Translations under genes and position numbers: made by a program
Origin: Candidatus Defluviibacterium haderslevense
GTDB lineage: Bacteria; Bacteroidota; Bacteroidia; Chitinophagales; Saprospiraceae
Assembly: GCA_016712225.1 (NCBI GenBank)
Contig: JADJRL010000003.1
Location: 4,167,501-4,231,500, forward strand
Reading direction: 5' to 3'
Length of the DNA: 64,000 bases
Part shown: one piece after another, positions 1 to 7,768 of the stretch
Layout: each line of letters starts with the position of its first letter
Position numbering within the stretch: position 1 is the first letter of the stretch
The notes under the pieces: generated by a model
Told to the model about the DNA's origin: nothing
What the model saw: only the letters and a program-made list of their open reading frames with translations
The model's database searches: none

Positions 1-1
1 T

Positions 2-412
2 GTCAAACTTTCACATTACTGCATGAATAATTGTGTGCCTGATTATAGTGACATGCACGCTGAAATGAATATATGCTGTTATTTACGATATTACATTCAA
101 GCAAGATTCTATGGAAGTCAGTTAATCGAAAAGAATAAATTTGAAAATTTGTATATGATGGCTGATTCTTTAAGTTCAAGTAAATCAAGTAATTTAACAT
201 ATATTTCAATATTAATGAATAAATATATAGAGAATTATTTCAGTCGAGATGAATTGATAAGTATATTTCCAATTCAAAATAAATACCTAAGAACAAAAAC
301 AGTACTTGTAGAAAAAGTAATGTTACGATTTGAAACAACTCAAGATACTATTGGTGAGCAAAATTTATTTGATAAATTAGGAATGATTCCTTCGACTTAT
401 GCAAGGCAATAA
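2..412 (+). CDS. Unknown protein, 5'-truncated by the window edge
   Basis: The reading frame is open from base 2 to a TAA stop at 410-412, so the 5' end may lie outside the window; the first in-window ATG is at 23. The visible 129 residues contain no motif, signal peptide or membrane segment that I recognise. The part seen is polar, rich in Asn, Ser and Tyr, and has a Cys pair near the start (ICCYL). Codon use is AT-rich like the neighbours. It is followed by about 260 bases without a gene and then the tRNA-Arg on the other strand. It could be a real C-terminal fragment or a chance ORF. Confidence 0.4.
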   Translation, partial: VKLSHYCMNNCVPDYSDMHAEMNICCYLRYYIQARFYGSQLIEKNKFENLYMMADSLSSSKSSNLTYISILMNKYIENYFSRDELISIFPIQNKYLRTKTVLVEKVMLRFETTQDTIGEQNLFDKLGMIPSTYARQ

Positions 413-615
413 TTTGCTCAACTTACTCAATTGCCAATATTTTAATTTCTCTTGAGAAAAACCAAAATACTGCTCCTTATTATTCGTTAGTTTTTCCTAT
501 TCTTTTAATGAATATCATATACAATTATACCGATTATTAATATTTAAATACGAAAATTAGGCCTAATTTTTAAAATGAAATCACTAAATTATGCTTAATA
601 AATGTAATGGGCTGA

Positions 616-641
616 CCAAAAAGTAGGCAAACTGTTGCCAG
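616..641 (-). terminator. Possible tRNA-Arg terminator hairpin
   Basis: Read on the minus strand, about 35 nt beyond the encoded CCA of the tRNA, there is a GGCAA-CAGT-TTGCC stem-loop followed by TACTTTTT. A second GGCAA copy lies just upstream on the same strand, so the arm could pair in two ways. The stem is short, so this is a tentative call. Confidence 0.3.
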
Positions 642-675
642 TTATGTGTTGCCTGGATAAGAGCTAATATCTTAA

Positions 676-750
676 TGGTATCCTCGACAGGAATCGAACC
701 TGTATCAAAAGTTTAGGAAACTTCTATTCTATCCATTGAACTACGAGGAC
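676..750 (-). tRNA. tRNA-Arg (anticodon CCU)
   Basis: Read on the minus strand, the seven-base acceptor arms GTCCTCG and CGAGGAT pair with one G-U at the end. The D-stem is GTTC/GAAT. The anticodon arm is GAAGT-TTCCTAA-ACTTT, placing CCT at the anticodon. The T-arm is ACAGG-TTCGATT-CCTGT. Discriminator A is followed by an encoded CCA (676-678 in plus coordinates). The gene decodes AGG. All arms pair, so it should be functional. Two degenerate relatives lie directly upstream of it on the same strand. Confidence 0.93.
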
Positions 751-765
751 AATTTATTTATCTTT

Positions 766-842
766 CAAAAGTTTAGGAAACTTCTATTCCCTGACAAACT
801 GTGCTATTTCGCACAGGCTGGTATCTATTGAACTACGAAGAC
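766..842 (-). pseudogene. tRNA-Arg(CCU) pseudogene with a 33-nt D-loop insertion (copy 1)
   Basis: Read on the minus strand, this begins with a near-copy of the tRNA-Arg acceptor and D-stem (GTCTTCG TA GTTC). At the D-loop it carries a 33-nt insertion (plus 790-822). It then resumes exactly with the D-stem 3' half and a perfect copy of the anticodon arm including CCT. The T-arm and acceptor 3' strand are missing; the sequence runs straight towards the 5' end of the intact tRNA at 750. The insertion contains a perfect 6-bp hairpin, CTGTGC-N6-GCACAG (plus 799-816). It is not expected to be a working tRNA because the T-arm is absent. Confidence 0.75.
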
Positions 843-1112
843 TCAATTATCGAACAAAAGTAACAATCTATAGTAATTAAGTTTGATTAATTTCCTAGGA
901 TTATTGGAATCTCCGCCTGCGAAATAGCAGTCGGACAAGGAACCTGTATCAAAACCTTGGAAAACTTCTATTCCCTGCCAAACTGTGCTAATCCGCAGAG
1001 GTTGGTGTCCATTGAACAACGAGGACTCAATTATCGAATAAAAGTAACAATCTAGAGTACATATGTTTAATTTTCGTTGGCATACTGGAGTCTCAGCCTA
1101 CAAAATATCAGT
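842..1112. repeat. 184-bp tandem repeat carrying the tRNA-Arg pseudogenes
   Basis: The segment that starts CTCAATTATCGA at 842 recurs at 1026, a period of 184 bp. Similarity continues through AAAAGTAACAATCTA, then GGA(A/G)TCT and a CCT(G/A)C..ATA(G/T)CAGTCG block (about 905-933, and 1086-1115). The array therefore duplicated flanking sequence together with the inserted pseudo-tRNA. A more decayed relative of the flank block lies at about 1480-1533. Confidence 0.65.
937..1026 (-). pseudogene. tRNA-Arg pseudogene with a 33-nt D-loop insertion (copy 2)
   Basis: This second degenerate copy has an intact acceptor 5' strand (GTCCTCG), a D-stem, and an insertion of the same length at the same D-loop position (plus 974-1006). 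The anticodon arm is altered, with loop TTTCCAA and a weakened stem. A partial T-arm remains (ACAGGTTC, then decayed). The insert is clearly homologous to that of copy 1, but its hairpin has one mismatch. It retains more of the T-arm than copy 1 but no 3' acceptor strand. Confidence 0.72.
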
Positions 1113-1115
1113 CGA

Positions 1116-1570
1116 AAATAGAATGGTTGAACAACTTTCACCTAAGAAAAATCGTTTATTAATATGATTGCAATCCAAATATTCGGGAAGCTTTTTTTTA
1201 TTATCACTTTCCTGAACATGATGACTTGGGTGATGAGTACTAGCCCAACTTATCAACTCCTCATAACGAGATACGTAGAATAAACTTATGCGAAACTTGG
1301 CAAATAATAGGTATCAAGCCTACCCTAACATCGTAGATGATTGCAGGATGCTTGGTATCAAACCTACCCATACTTGTGGGATACTTGTGGGATAGTTGTG
1401 GGAAGCTTCATACGGAGTGCATGGAAGAATTTGGGTGTTCATGCTAAACTATATGATTTTTTAGAATTTCAATCATTTCTTGGAATCTAACCCAGCAGAA
1501 AAGCCATTTGACAAGGAATCTTGTACCAAAAGTTACAACAAATCATTAATTTGTTGCCTAAATTGAATAC
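1116..1570. other. Gene-poor spacer with short direct repeats
   Basis: No convincing ORF is present. It holds a 16-bp direct repeat, GGTATCAAGCCTACCC at 1310-1325 and again with one change at 1354-1369. An 11-bp unit occurs three times in tandem at 1370-1402 (ATACTTGTGGG twice, then ATAGTTGTGGG). A decayed copy of the pseudo-tRNA flank lies at about 1480-1533. The next gene starts at 1571. Confidence 0.5.
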
Positions 1571-3937
1571 ATGAAGTCCTATTTGGTCCAAATTCTATCA
1601 TTAATTCTATTAAGTAACACTCATATAGGAGCTCAAGTCCCTCCGAATCCAATATTGTGGTTGGATGCGGCTGTAGGTATATCTCAAAATGCAGCAAATC
1701 AAATATCAGAATGGAAAAGTAAAAACAATCAATATAAAGCATTTCAGGACGTTGCAGCTAATCAAGCGACTTACATTCCTTCTTCAATAGGAAATCTGCC
1801 TGCTGTAAGGTTCAATGGATCTAATTCCTTCATGGAGGCTTCTTCTGTATTTCCTGTTTCTAAGGATTATACCGTTGTAATCGTTAGTCAAGCATTTGGA
1901 CCATCACAGAATATCGTAGGCGGAAATTCAAGGACCATTTGGATGGCTGGAACAACTACACCTACGATGTTACATAATGGAGATTTTGCAAACCAGGTAA
2001 AATCATCTATTGATCCAGGTATTGAACCCAGTATTATCATTGCACAATATCGAAATCAAAATCAACAAGGTCAATTTTATGTCAATAGTCTATTTGCAGA
2101 CTCTGCCTACTGTCCCCAAAACTTAGACTCAAGTATTTTTCTTTCTGCATATCAAAAATGTTGTTTTTTCAATGGCGATATTTCAGAAATTATGATATAC
2201 GATCGAATCATTTCAAGTCAAGAACGTATAGCATTAGAAAATGAATTATTCAACAAATACAAAATCAATAAACCAGGTTTTGTTGATTCTACTTTTTCAA
2301 TCATTCCAAAAAATTATGAGTTATTACCAAGGGACCAAAACAATCAAGCTATAATTAAAATCGCTGGCATTATAAATAAAATACCCTTTGATTCCGTAAA
2401 ATGTACTATTTATAAAAACAATCTCCCCTATTTTAATTCAACAAAATCATTACAATTCTTAAATGGCAAAGCTTCTATTATTTTTAATCCAATGATTGAA
2501 GCAGGTCTACATGAATACAAATTGGAAATTCATTTACTACAACAAAAAAAAGACTCATTAATTAAAATCGTTGACCACATCGTTTGTGGCGATGTATTTA
2601 TAATTACAGGACAATCCAATTCGATATTCGGTGGCACAAATCTTAACAATACTTACTGCAGAACTTTCGGAAAAAATTATTCTTTCAATAAAGCAGACAC
2701 TGCTTGGAGAATTGCATCTGCCGCTGGATATGGCGGTGGACCAGATATTGGCGCATGGGGCATGTTCATGGCGAATCAACTCATTGATTCATTCCAAATT
2801 CCAATTTGCATTATGAATGGTGGTGTTGGTGGAACTGCTATAGAACAACATCAAAGAAATGATATCACACCTTATGAGCCTAATTCCATTTATGGAAGTT
2901 TGAATTACAGGATGTTGATCTCCGGTTTATCAAAATATGTAAAAGGTATATTTTGGTATCAAGGCGAATCCAATAGTTCCAATTTATATTTTGAGAACTT
3001 CAGGGCATTGTATCAAGATTGGCTTCAGGATTATCCGAATATAAAAAAAGTGTATGTAATCCAAATTCATCATGGATGTGGCGCAGGAGATCATAATAAA
3101 GTGCGCGATATTCAAAGAAAACTACCTGAATCTTTTCCCCTTATTTCCCTAATGAGTACAATGGCCTTGCCTGGGCATGATGGGTGTCATTACAACCTTG
3201 ATGGGTATGCAACATTAGGTGATCGTATGTATTATTTAGTAGCCAGAGATTTTTATGGAATGTCTCCAAGTATTGAAATTGATGCTCCCAATATTCAAAA
3301 AGCCTATTATACATCTAAACAATTTGACGAAATTGCACTCTTGTTTGCTCCCAATAATCAAGGCTTAAAGATTCAAAATGATAGCATAATTGGCCTTTAT
3401 AACATTTCCGTTAAAGATTATTTGTACCTTGATCATTTACCTAAAAAAATCAAATCGCTAAGAATTAATAAGGATACACTTTTTGCGAAACTCACCACAC
3501 CCGCTTTAGTAAAAACCATTTCCTATTTACCTGAGATCAATTACTTAGATACAGCTTTAGTTTACCAGGGACCTTATATCACAAATCTAAATGGTGTTGG
3601 CACATTAACGTTTTATGATGTCCCAGTGGATCCCGAACTAAACACCAATATCATTGGCATTCAAAACTATAACCAAATTACTACACAACCTAATCCGATC
3701 AACGGGGATCAATTAGGTTCGCTCAGATTTAATTCTGAAGTCGACCTAAATGATGCTCAAATTTATTTTTATACTCTAAATGGAACATTATGCTATCAAG
3801 GTACTATAATTTCGAAAAATCCAAGTCAATATGGGATTCTAGTTTCTTCTAGAATCCATGAAATTCCAAGTGGCTTGCTCATCTACCAAATCTCTAATTC
3901 TAAGAGATCATATTTTGGTAAAATGCTGGTGAATTAA
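1571..3937 (+). CDS. Secreted SGNH/SASA-type carbohydrate esterase with LamG-like N-domain and T9SS sorting domain
   Basis: A signal peptide covers about residues 1-22 (ends IGAQ). A concanavalin-like LamG region follows (about 25-235; starts with ILWLDAAVG, with VRFNGSNSFM). Next comes a sialate-O-acetylesterase (SASA) type SGNH hydrolase domain at about 340-560. Its blocks are GQSN (Ser near 348), GGVGGT, YQGESN (about 463-468) and DGCHYN with a His near 540. The last roughly 80 residues resemble a T9SS type A sorting domain ending in FGKMLVN. SASA enzymes remove acetyl groups from sugars, so an extracellular or surface role in deacetylating glycans is likely; the exact substrate cannot be read. 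It stands alone, with the tRNA remnants upstream. Confidence 0.85.
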   Translation: MKSYLVQILSLILLSNTHIGAQVPPNPILWLDAAVGISQNAANQISEWKSKNNQYKAFQDVAANQATYIPSSIGNLPAVRFNGSNSFMEASSVFPVSKDYTVVIVSQAFGPSQNIVGGNSRTIWMAGTTTPTMLHNGDFANQVKSSIDPGIEPSIIIAQYRNQNQQGQFYVNSLFADSAYCPQNLDSSIFLSAYQKCCFFNGDISEIMIYDRIISSQERIALENELFNKYKINKPGFVDSTFSIIPKNYELLPRDQNNQAIIKIAGIINKIPFDSVKCTIYKNNLPYFNSTKSLQFLNGKASIIFNPMIEAGLHEYKLEIHLLQQKKDSLIKIVDHIVCGDVFIITGQSNSIFGGTNLNNTYCRTFGKNYSFNKADTAWRIASAAGYGGGPDIGAWGMFMANQLIDSFQIPICIMNGGVGGTAIEQHQRNDITPYEPNSIYGSLNYRMLISGLSKYVKGIFWYQGESNSSNLYFENFRALYQDWLQDYPNIKKVYVIQIHHGCGAGDHNKVRDIQRKLPESFPLISLMSTMALPGHDGCHYNLDGYATLGDRMYYLVARDFYGMSPSIEIDAPNIQKAYYTSKQFDEIALLFAPNNQGLKIQNDSIIGLYNISVKDYLYLDHLPKKIKSLRINKDTLFAKLTTPALVKTISYLPEINYLDTALVYQGPYITNLNGVGTLTFYDVPVDPELNTNIIGIQNYNQITTQPNPINGDQLGSLRFNSEVDLNDAQIYFYTLNGTLCYQGTIISKNPSQYGILVSSRIHEIPSGLLIYQISNSKRSYFGKMLVN

Positions 3938-3964
3938 ATCTCAGATCTTATGCTGATATCATAT

Positions 3965-4007
3965 ACATATTAAATTTATTTTTAATATGTAAAATAATTT
4001 TTTTTGT
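3965..4007 (+). terminator. Possible AT-rich terminator after the esterase gene
   Basis: ACATATTAAA (3965-3974) pairs perfectly with TTTAATATGT (3981-3990) and is followed by a T-run at about 3997-4005. The stem is only A-T plus one G-C, so it is weak. It lies 27 bases past the stop codon. Confidence 0.35.
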
Positions 4008-4096
4008 TTGCAAGTTCAAGAAATAAAATAATTCAATATTTGGCATTATTATAATTTTTTAATCTAAATATTTAAAAAATACATAATTTACAAAAC

Positions 4097-4104
4097 TATA
4101 TTTG
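4097..4104 (+). promoter_or_regulatory. -7 element TATATTTG upstream of the orphan gene
   Basis: Matches the Bacteroidota TAnnTTTG -7 consensus, about 75 bases before the ATG at 4180. I see no TTG at the usual -33 spacing. Confidence 0.3.
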
Positions 4105-4179
4105 TATATTTATAAATTCTATATCTTGTGACTTAGGCTCGATTTTCGAAAATGGCACAGTTTATGCCCTAACTAAGGC

Positions 4180-4527
4180 ATGAATCTTAACATAGCAGAA
4201 ATCAATAGAAAGCACTTATTAAGTGCAGATGTCGTATACCGAATCAATCATGGACTTTGCAGTCGATTGGTAAACTTCAAAAACGGAATCATCTACCTCG
4301 AAGTTATGTTTACCAAAAAATGGAAGAAGTCCTACGAAGAGACCACAGAAGAAATGGCTCATTGCTGGCGGAATACCAATAAAGAATTATCTAAAGCCCT
4401 TGGCTGTAAAGTATATATCGTCGATGCCAGAGCCTATCCTTATAAAAAAGAACTATACCTCCATTCAGGCGTTGCTAGCTATGATGCTAAGAAAGGCATA
4501 CTATTTGGTGACAATTTACTCAGTTAA
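4180..4527 (+). CDS. Unknown 115-residue protein
   Basis: I do not recognise a family. The protein is soluble-looking, with no signal peptide or membrane segment, many Lys and Glu, and three Cys (in GLCSRL, MAHCWR and LGCKVY). The C-terminal half (KVYIVDARAYPYKKELYLH) looks like alternating strands. A -7-like element lies about 75 bases upstream, and codon use resembles the neighbours, which favours a real gene. It ends 6 bases before the stop of the convergent TolB-like gene. Function unknown. Confidence 0.6.
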   Translation: MNLNIAEINRKHLLSADVVYRINHGLCSRLVNFKNGIIYLEVMFTKKWKKSYEETTEEMAHCWRNTNKELSKALGCKVYIVDARAYPYKKELYLHSGVASYDAKKGILFGDNLLS

Positions 4528-4533
4528 CTAATA

Positions 4534-5655
4534 CTAATCCTGCCAAGTCGCTACAAATAAATTAGTGTCGTGCGTTCCATTATTGTTTCTATTTGATGAA
4601 AACACAAGATGCTTTCCATCCGGTGAAAACATTGGAAATGCATCAAATACACTATCATGACTAATCCGCTCTAAGCCCGTACCATCAAGGTTGATCATAT
4701 ATAAATTGAATTCATAGCCTCGTGTTCCTGCATGATTGGATGAGAATATAATTTTTTGCCCGGAAGGATGAAAAAAGGGTGCCCAGTTTGCTTTACCCAG
4801 ATGCGTAATTTGCTTCATATCCGAACCATCTATATTGCAAACAAATATTTCCATATTGGTAGGCTGTACTAAACCATGACTCAACAAATCTCTATACTCT
4901 TTCTTTTCTTCTTCAGTTTGTGGTCTTGAAGCCCGAAACACCAGTTTGGTGCCATCCGGAGAAAAGAAGGCTCCCCCATCATAACCCAATTCATGTGTGA
5001 TTTGCTTTTGATGTCGTCCATCTATATCCATAATATACAATTCCAGATCTCCAGACCTATCTGAGGTAAATACCATCTTGTCACCCTTAGGAGACACAGT
5101 AGCTTCTGCATCATAATACTCGTTATTGGTCAACTGCATTCGGGTGTTGCCCTTTAAATCAGCAACAAATAGATCAAAAGAACCAAAAACCGCCCACACG
5201 TATTTTCCTCCCTTTTTTCTTTCAGGAGCTGCCGGACAATCTGAACCTTGATTTTGTGTAGAGGCAAAAATGATACTAGTATCACCCGGCAAAAAATAGG
5301 AACAAGTCGTTCTACCACCGCGTTTAGACACATAATTAGGCGCATTAACTTTTAAGTCGTCTACAAAGGGGTTAAAGTAATAAATCTGATCACAGCTCGC
5401 CCCCCATTTGGCATAATCTGATTGAAAACAAAGCCTTTGACCATCAGAACTCCAATAAGCTTCGGCATTATTTCCACCAAAGGTCAATTGTCTAACATCC
5501 TTAAAATGGATTTCGTCAGGATATTTTAAATTCAAAGAATCCACAAATGGGATTGAGGATTGCGTACTTTTTACGTTATTTGCATCCTTATTTTTACAAT
5601 TATCGAAAATGAAAAATATCAAAATCAATATTGGTGTCATTTTTGTAAGTAACAT
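4534..5655 (-). CDS. TolB-like PD40 beta-propeller lipoprotein
   Basis: The N-terminus has a hydrophobic stretch ending in a Cys at residue 20 (IFDNC), consistent with a lipoprotein signal. Five or more PD40/TolB-type repeats follow, recognisable by SPDG or similar blades: YWSSDG, SPKGDKMVF, SPDGTKLVF, HPSGQKIIF, SPDGKHLVF, each followed by SxR/SN-type turns. This is a six-bladed propeller fold typical of periplasmic or surface scaffold proteins. Unlike true TolB it lacks the N-terminal TolB domain. The start could instead be Met6 (5640), which still leaves a usable signal. It is divergent from fhs with only 22 to 37 bases between them. Confidence 0.75.
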   Translation of the reverse strand: MLLTKMTPILILIFFIFDNCKNKDANNVKSTQSSIPFVDSLNLKYPDEIHFKDVRQLTFGGNNAEAYWSSDGQRLCFQSDYAKWGASCDQIYYFNPFVDDLKVNAPNYVSKRGGRTTCSYFLPGDTSIIFASTQNQGSDCPAAPERKKGGKYVWAVFGSFDLFVADLKGNTRMQLTNNEYYDAEATVSPKGDKMVFTSDRSGDLELYIMDIDGRHQKQITHELGYDGGAFFSPDGTKLVFRASRPQTEEEKKEYRDLLSHGLVQPTNMEIFVCNIDGSDMKQITHLGKANWAPFFHPSGQKIIFSSNHAGTRGYEFNLYMINLDGTGLERISHDSVFDAFPMFSPDGKHLVFSSNRNNNGTHDTNLFVATWQD

Positions 5656-5677
5656 ATCTTTAAAATTAGTTTAAACC

Positions 5678-7348
5678 ATGAATTCAGATATAGAAATTGC
5701 CCAATCGGTACAACCCCAGCACATCGTAAAAATTGCTAACAAATTAAATATAGATGAGAATGACCTTCATTTATTTGGCAAATTTAAAGCAAAATTGCCT
5801 TTATCACTAATAAATGAGGAAAAAGTCAAGCAATGCAAACTCATTCTGGTTTCAGCCATTTCCCCTACTCCAGCAGGTGAAGGAAAAACGACGACATCGA
5901 TAGGCCTTTCAGAAGGTCTCAATAGAATTGGCAAAAAAACGACCGTTGTGCTAAGAGAACCTTCTCTGGGTCCGGTATTTGGAATCAAAGGCGGAGCTAC
6001 AGGCGGAGGTTGGTCTCAGGTCTTACCCATGGAGGACATCAACCTACACTTCACAGGCGATTTTGGCGCTATTGAAAAAGCCCACAATTTGCTGGCCGCA
6101 CTAATTGACAATAATATTCAAAATAAAAAATTCGGATTGGGTCTAGACCCGCGGACCATAGCCTGGAAACGGGTAATGGATATGAACGACCGATCATTAA
6201 GAAAAATTACCATCGGTCTAGGTGGTACTGGAAATGGAATCCCCAGAGAAACAGGATTTGATATAACCGCAGCTTCTGAAATCATGGCCATTCTATGTCT
6301 TTCTAAAGATCTGGAGGATTTAAAAACCAGAATGGGTAATATTTTCATTGGATATACCATGGATCGCAAACCTATATATGCAAGAGATATTAAAGCTAAC
6401 GGTGCTATGGCTACCCTCATGAAAGATGCCATTCGCCCGAATTTAGTTCAAACCATTGAAGGCAATCCAGCCATAATTCATGGAGGTCCGTTTGCAAATA
6501 TTGCACAAGGAACAAATTCCATCATTGCAACCAAAATGGGTATGTCCTTATCAGATTACGTTGTTACTGAAGCGGGATTCGGATTTGACCTGGGAGCAGA
6601 AAAATTTCTAAATATTAAATGTCGAACTGCAGGTCTTTCACCAAACGCAGTTGTCATCGTTGCTACAGTGCGTGCATTAAAATATCACGGTGGTCAATCA
6701 TTGAAATTATTAAACGAACCAAACGCAAAAGCAGTAGAGAAAGGTTGCGCTAATTTAGAAAAGCACTTGGAGAATGCACAACAATTTGGAATCCCTGCAA
6801 TAGTTGCTATAAACAGATTCGTAAAAGACACAGACGAAGAACTTGCAGTCATTAAGAACCGATGTGAAGCATTAGGTGTAGAGGCCGTCTTCTCCGAAGT
6901 ATGGGCCAAAGGAGGCGAAGGAGCTATAGAGTTAGCAGAAAAAGTAGCTAAAATAGCAGATCAATGGTCAAACCCATTCATTCCTACTTATGATTGGAAC
7001 AGCACTGTAGAAGAAAAAATCAATGCCATTGCTACAAAAATTTATGGTGCAAAGCGTTTAGAATATTCTGTTGAAGCAAAATCTGATATTAAACGAATCA
7101 ATAATCTGGGCTTAAATAAATTGCCTGTTTGTATGGCAAAAACACAAAAATCATTATCAGATAATCCAGATTTAATTGGTCGACCTAAAGATTTTACTTT
7201 AACTGTTCGGGATATTGAAATAGCCGCAGGAGCTGGATTTATTGTTCCTATTACCGGTGAAATGATGCGAATGCCGGGCTTACCGGATACCCCTGCAGCT
7301 GAATCCATCGATATTGATAAAGATGGACATATAACCGGGTTATTTTAA
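5678..7348 (+). CDS. fhs: Formate--tetrahydrofolate ligase
   Basis: Catalyses ATP-dependent formation of 10-formyl-tetrahydrofolate from formate and THF, in cytosolic one-carbon metabolism. The 556 residues match the usual family length of about 555-560. The nucleotide-binding loop TPAGEGKTTTS lies at about residues 64-74. The family block GPVFGIKGGATGGGWSQVLP and the following DINLHFTGDF are intact, as is the C-terminal GFIVPITGEMMRMPGLP region. The start MNSDIEIAQ fits homologues. It is probably monocistronic: it is divergent from the TolB-like gene and followed by 420 non-coding bases. Confidence 0.96.
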   Translation: MNSDIEIAQSVQPQHIVKIANKLNIDENDLHLFGKFKAKLPLSLINEEKVKQCKLILVSAISPTPAGEGKTTTSIGLSEGLNRIGKKTTVVLREPSLGPVFGIKGGATGGGWSQVLPMEDINLHFTGDFGAIEKAHNLLAALIDNNIQNKKFGLGLDPRTIAWKRVMDMNDRSLRKITIGLGGTGNGIPRETGFDITAASEIMAILCLSKDLEDLKTRMGNIFIGYTMDRKPIYARDIKANGAMATLMKDAIRPNLVQTIEGNPAIIHGGPFANIAQGTNSIIATKMGMSLSDYVVTEAGFGFDLGAEKFLNIKCRTAGLSPNAVVIVATVRALKYHGGQSLKLLNEPNAKAVEKGCANLEKHLENAQQFGIPAIVAINRFVKDTDEELAVIKNRCEALGVEAVFSEVWAKGGEGAIELAEKVAKIADQWSNPFIPTYDWNSTVEEKINAIATKIYGAKRLEYSVEAKSDIKRINNLGLNKLPVCMAKTQKSLSDNPDLIGRPKDFTLTVRDIEIAAGAGFIVPITGEMMRMPGLPDTPAAESIDIDKDGHITGLF

Positions 7349-7768
7349 TTTCAGAAGTTATAGTTTGTTCATAAAGTCTTTTTTTTCCATGGGCACTAAT
7401 TAGTATAATTCGCCCTTTCAGGGCTGTTTCTATTTTCGCATTGTGTTTGATGGACTGACACCCTTCGTTAGTATATTTAGCCCTTTTAGGACTGTAATAG
7501 CAAATTATTTTTACATGATCTTGCAAAGAACCTAAAGCTAATGCCATCAAGCTTTTTCACACAATTTAACACCACTAATGTCCATTATCCCATAATCTAG
7601 GATTGAAAGCCCTCTAAACAAACAATAAAAACTTTCAATTTTGCAACCCTTTAATACATCCTTAATACTATCCTAAGCCCTGAAAGGGCGCTATTTATCA
7701 GAAATGGATGTGGCCCTTTGTCTAAAAGGGCTCAATAAATCAGTAAATGGTGAAGCCAGAAAAACACA
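7349..7768. repeat. Intergenic element with two interleaved inverted repeats (REP-like)
   Basis: No credible gene is present. CGCCCTTTCAGGGCT (7411-7425) has its exact reverse complement at 7676-7690. AGCCCTTTTAG (7479-7489) has its exact reverse complement at 7722-7732. The order is A-B-A'-B', so the two pairs cannot both form simple nested stems. The A unit is itself an imperfect palindrome (CCCT..AGGG). This kind of AGGGC-rich palindrome is widespread between genes in Bacteroidota and resembles REP sequences; no REP transposase (RAYT) is visible in the window. Confidence 0.55.

Noticed and set aside
790..822. Reading the 33-nt insert as an integron attC site
   Set aside because: Only a short hairpin is present, with no core-site sequences and no integron integrase in the window.
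766..842. Reading copy 1 as a functional intron-containing tRNA
   Set aside because: Although an insert interrupts an otherwise good 5' half, the T-arm and acceptor 3' strand are missing, so it cannot fold as a tRNA.
7251..7550. 99-codon minus-strand ORF over the fhs 3' end and spacer
   Set aside because: It overlaps fhs in antisense and runs through the inverted-repeat element; no family features.
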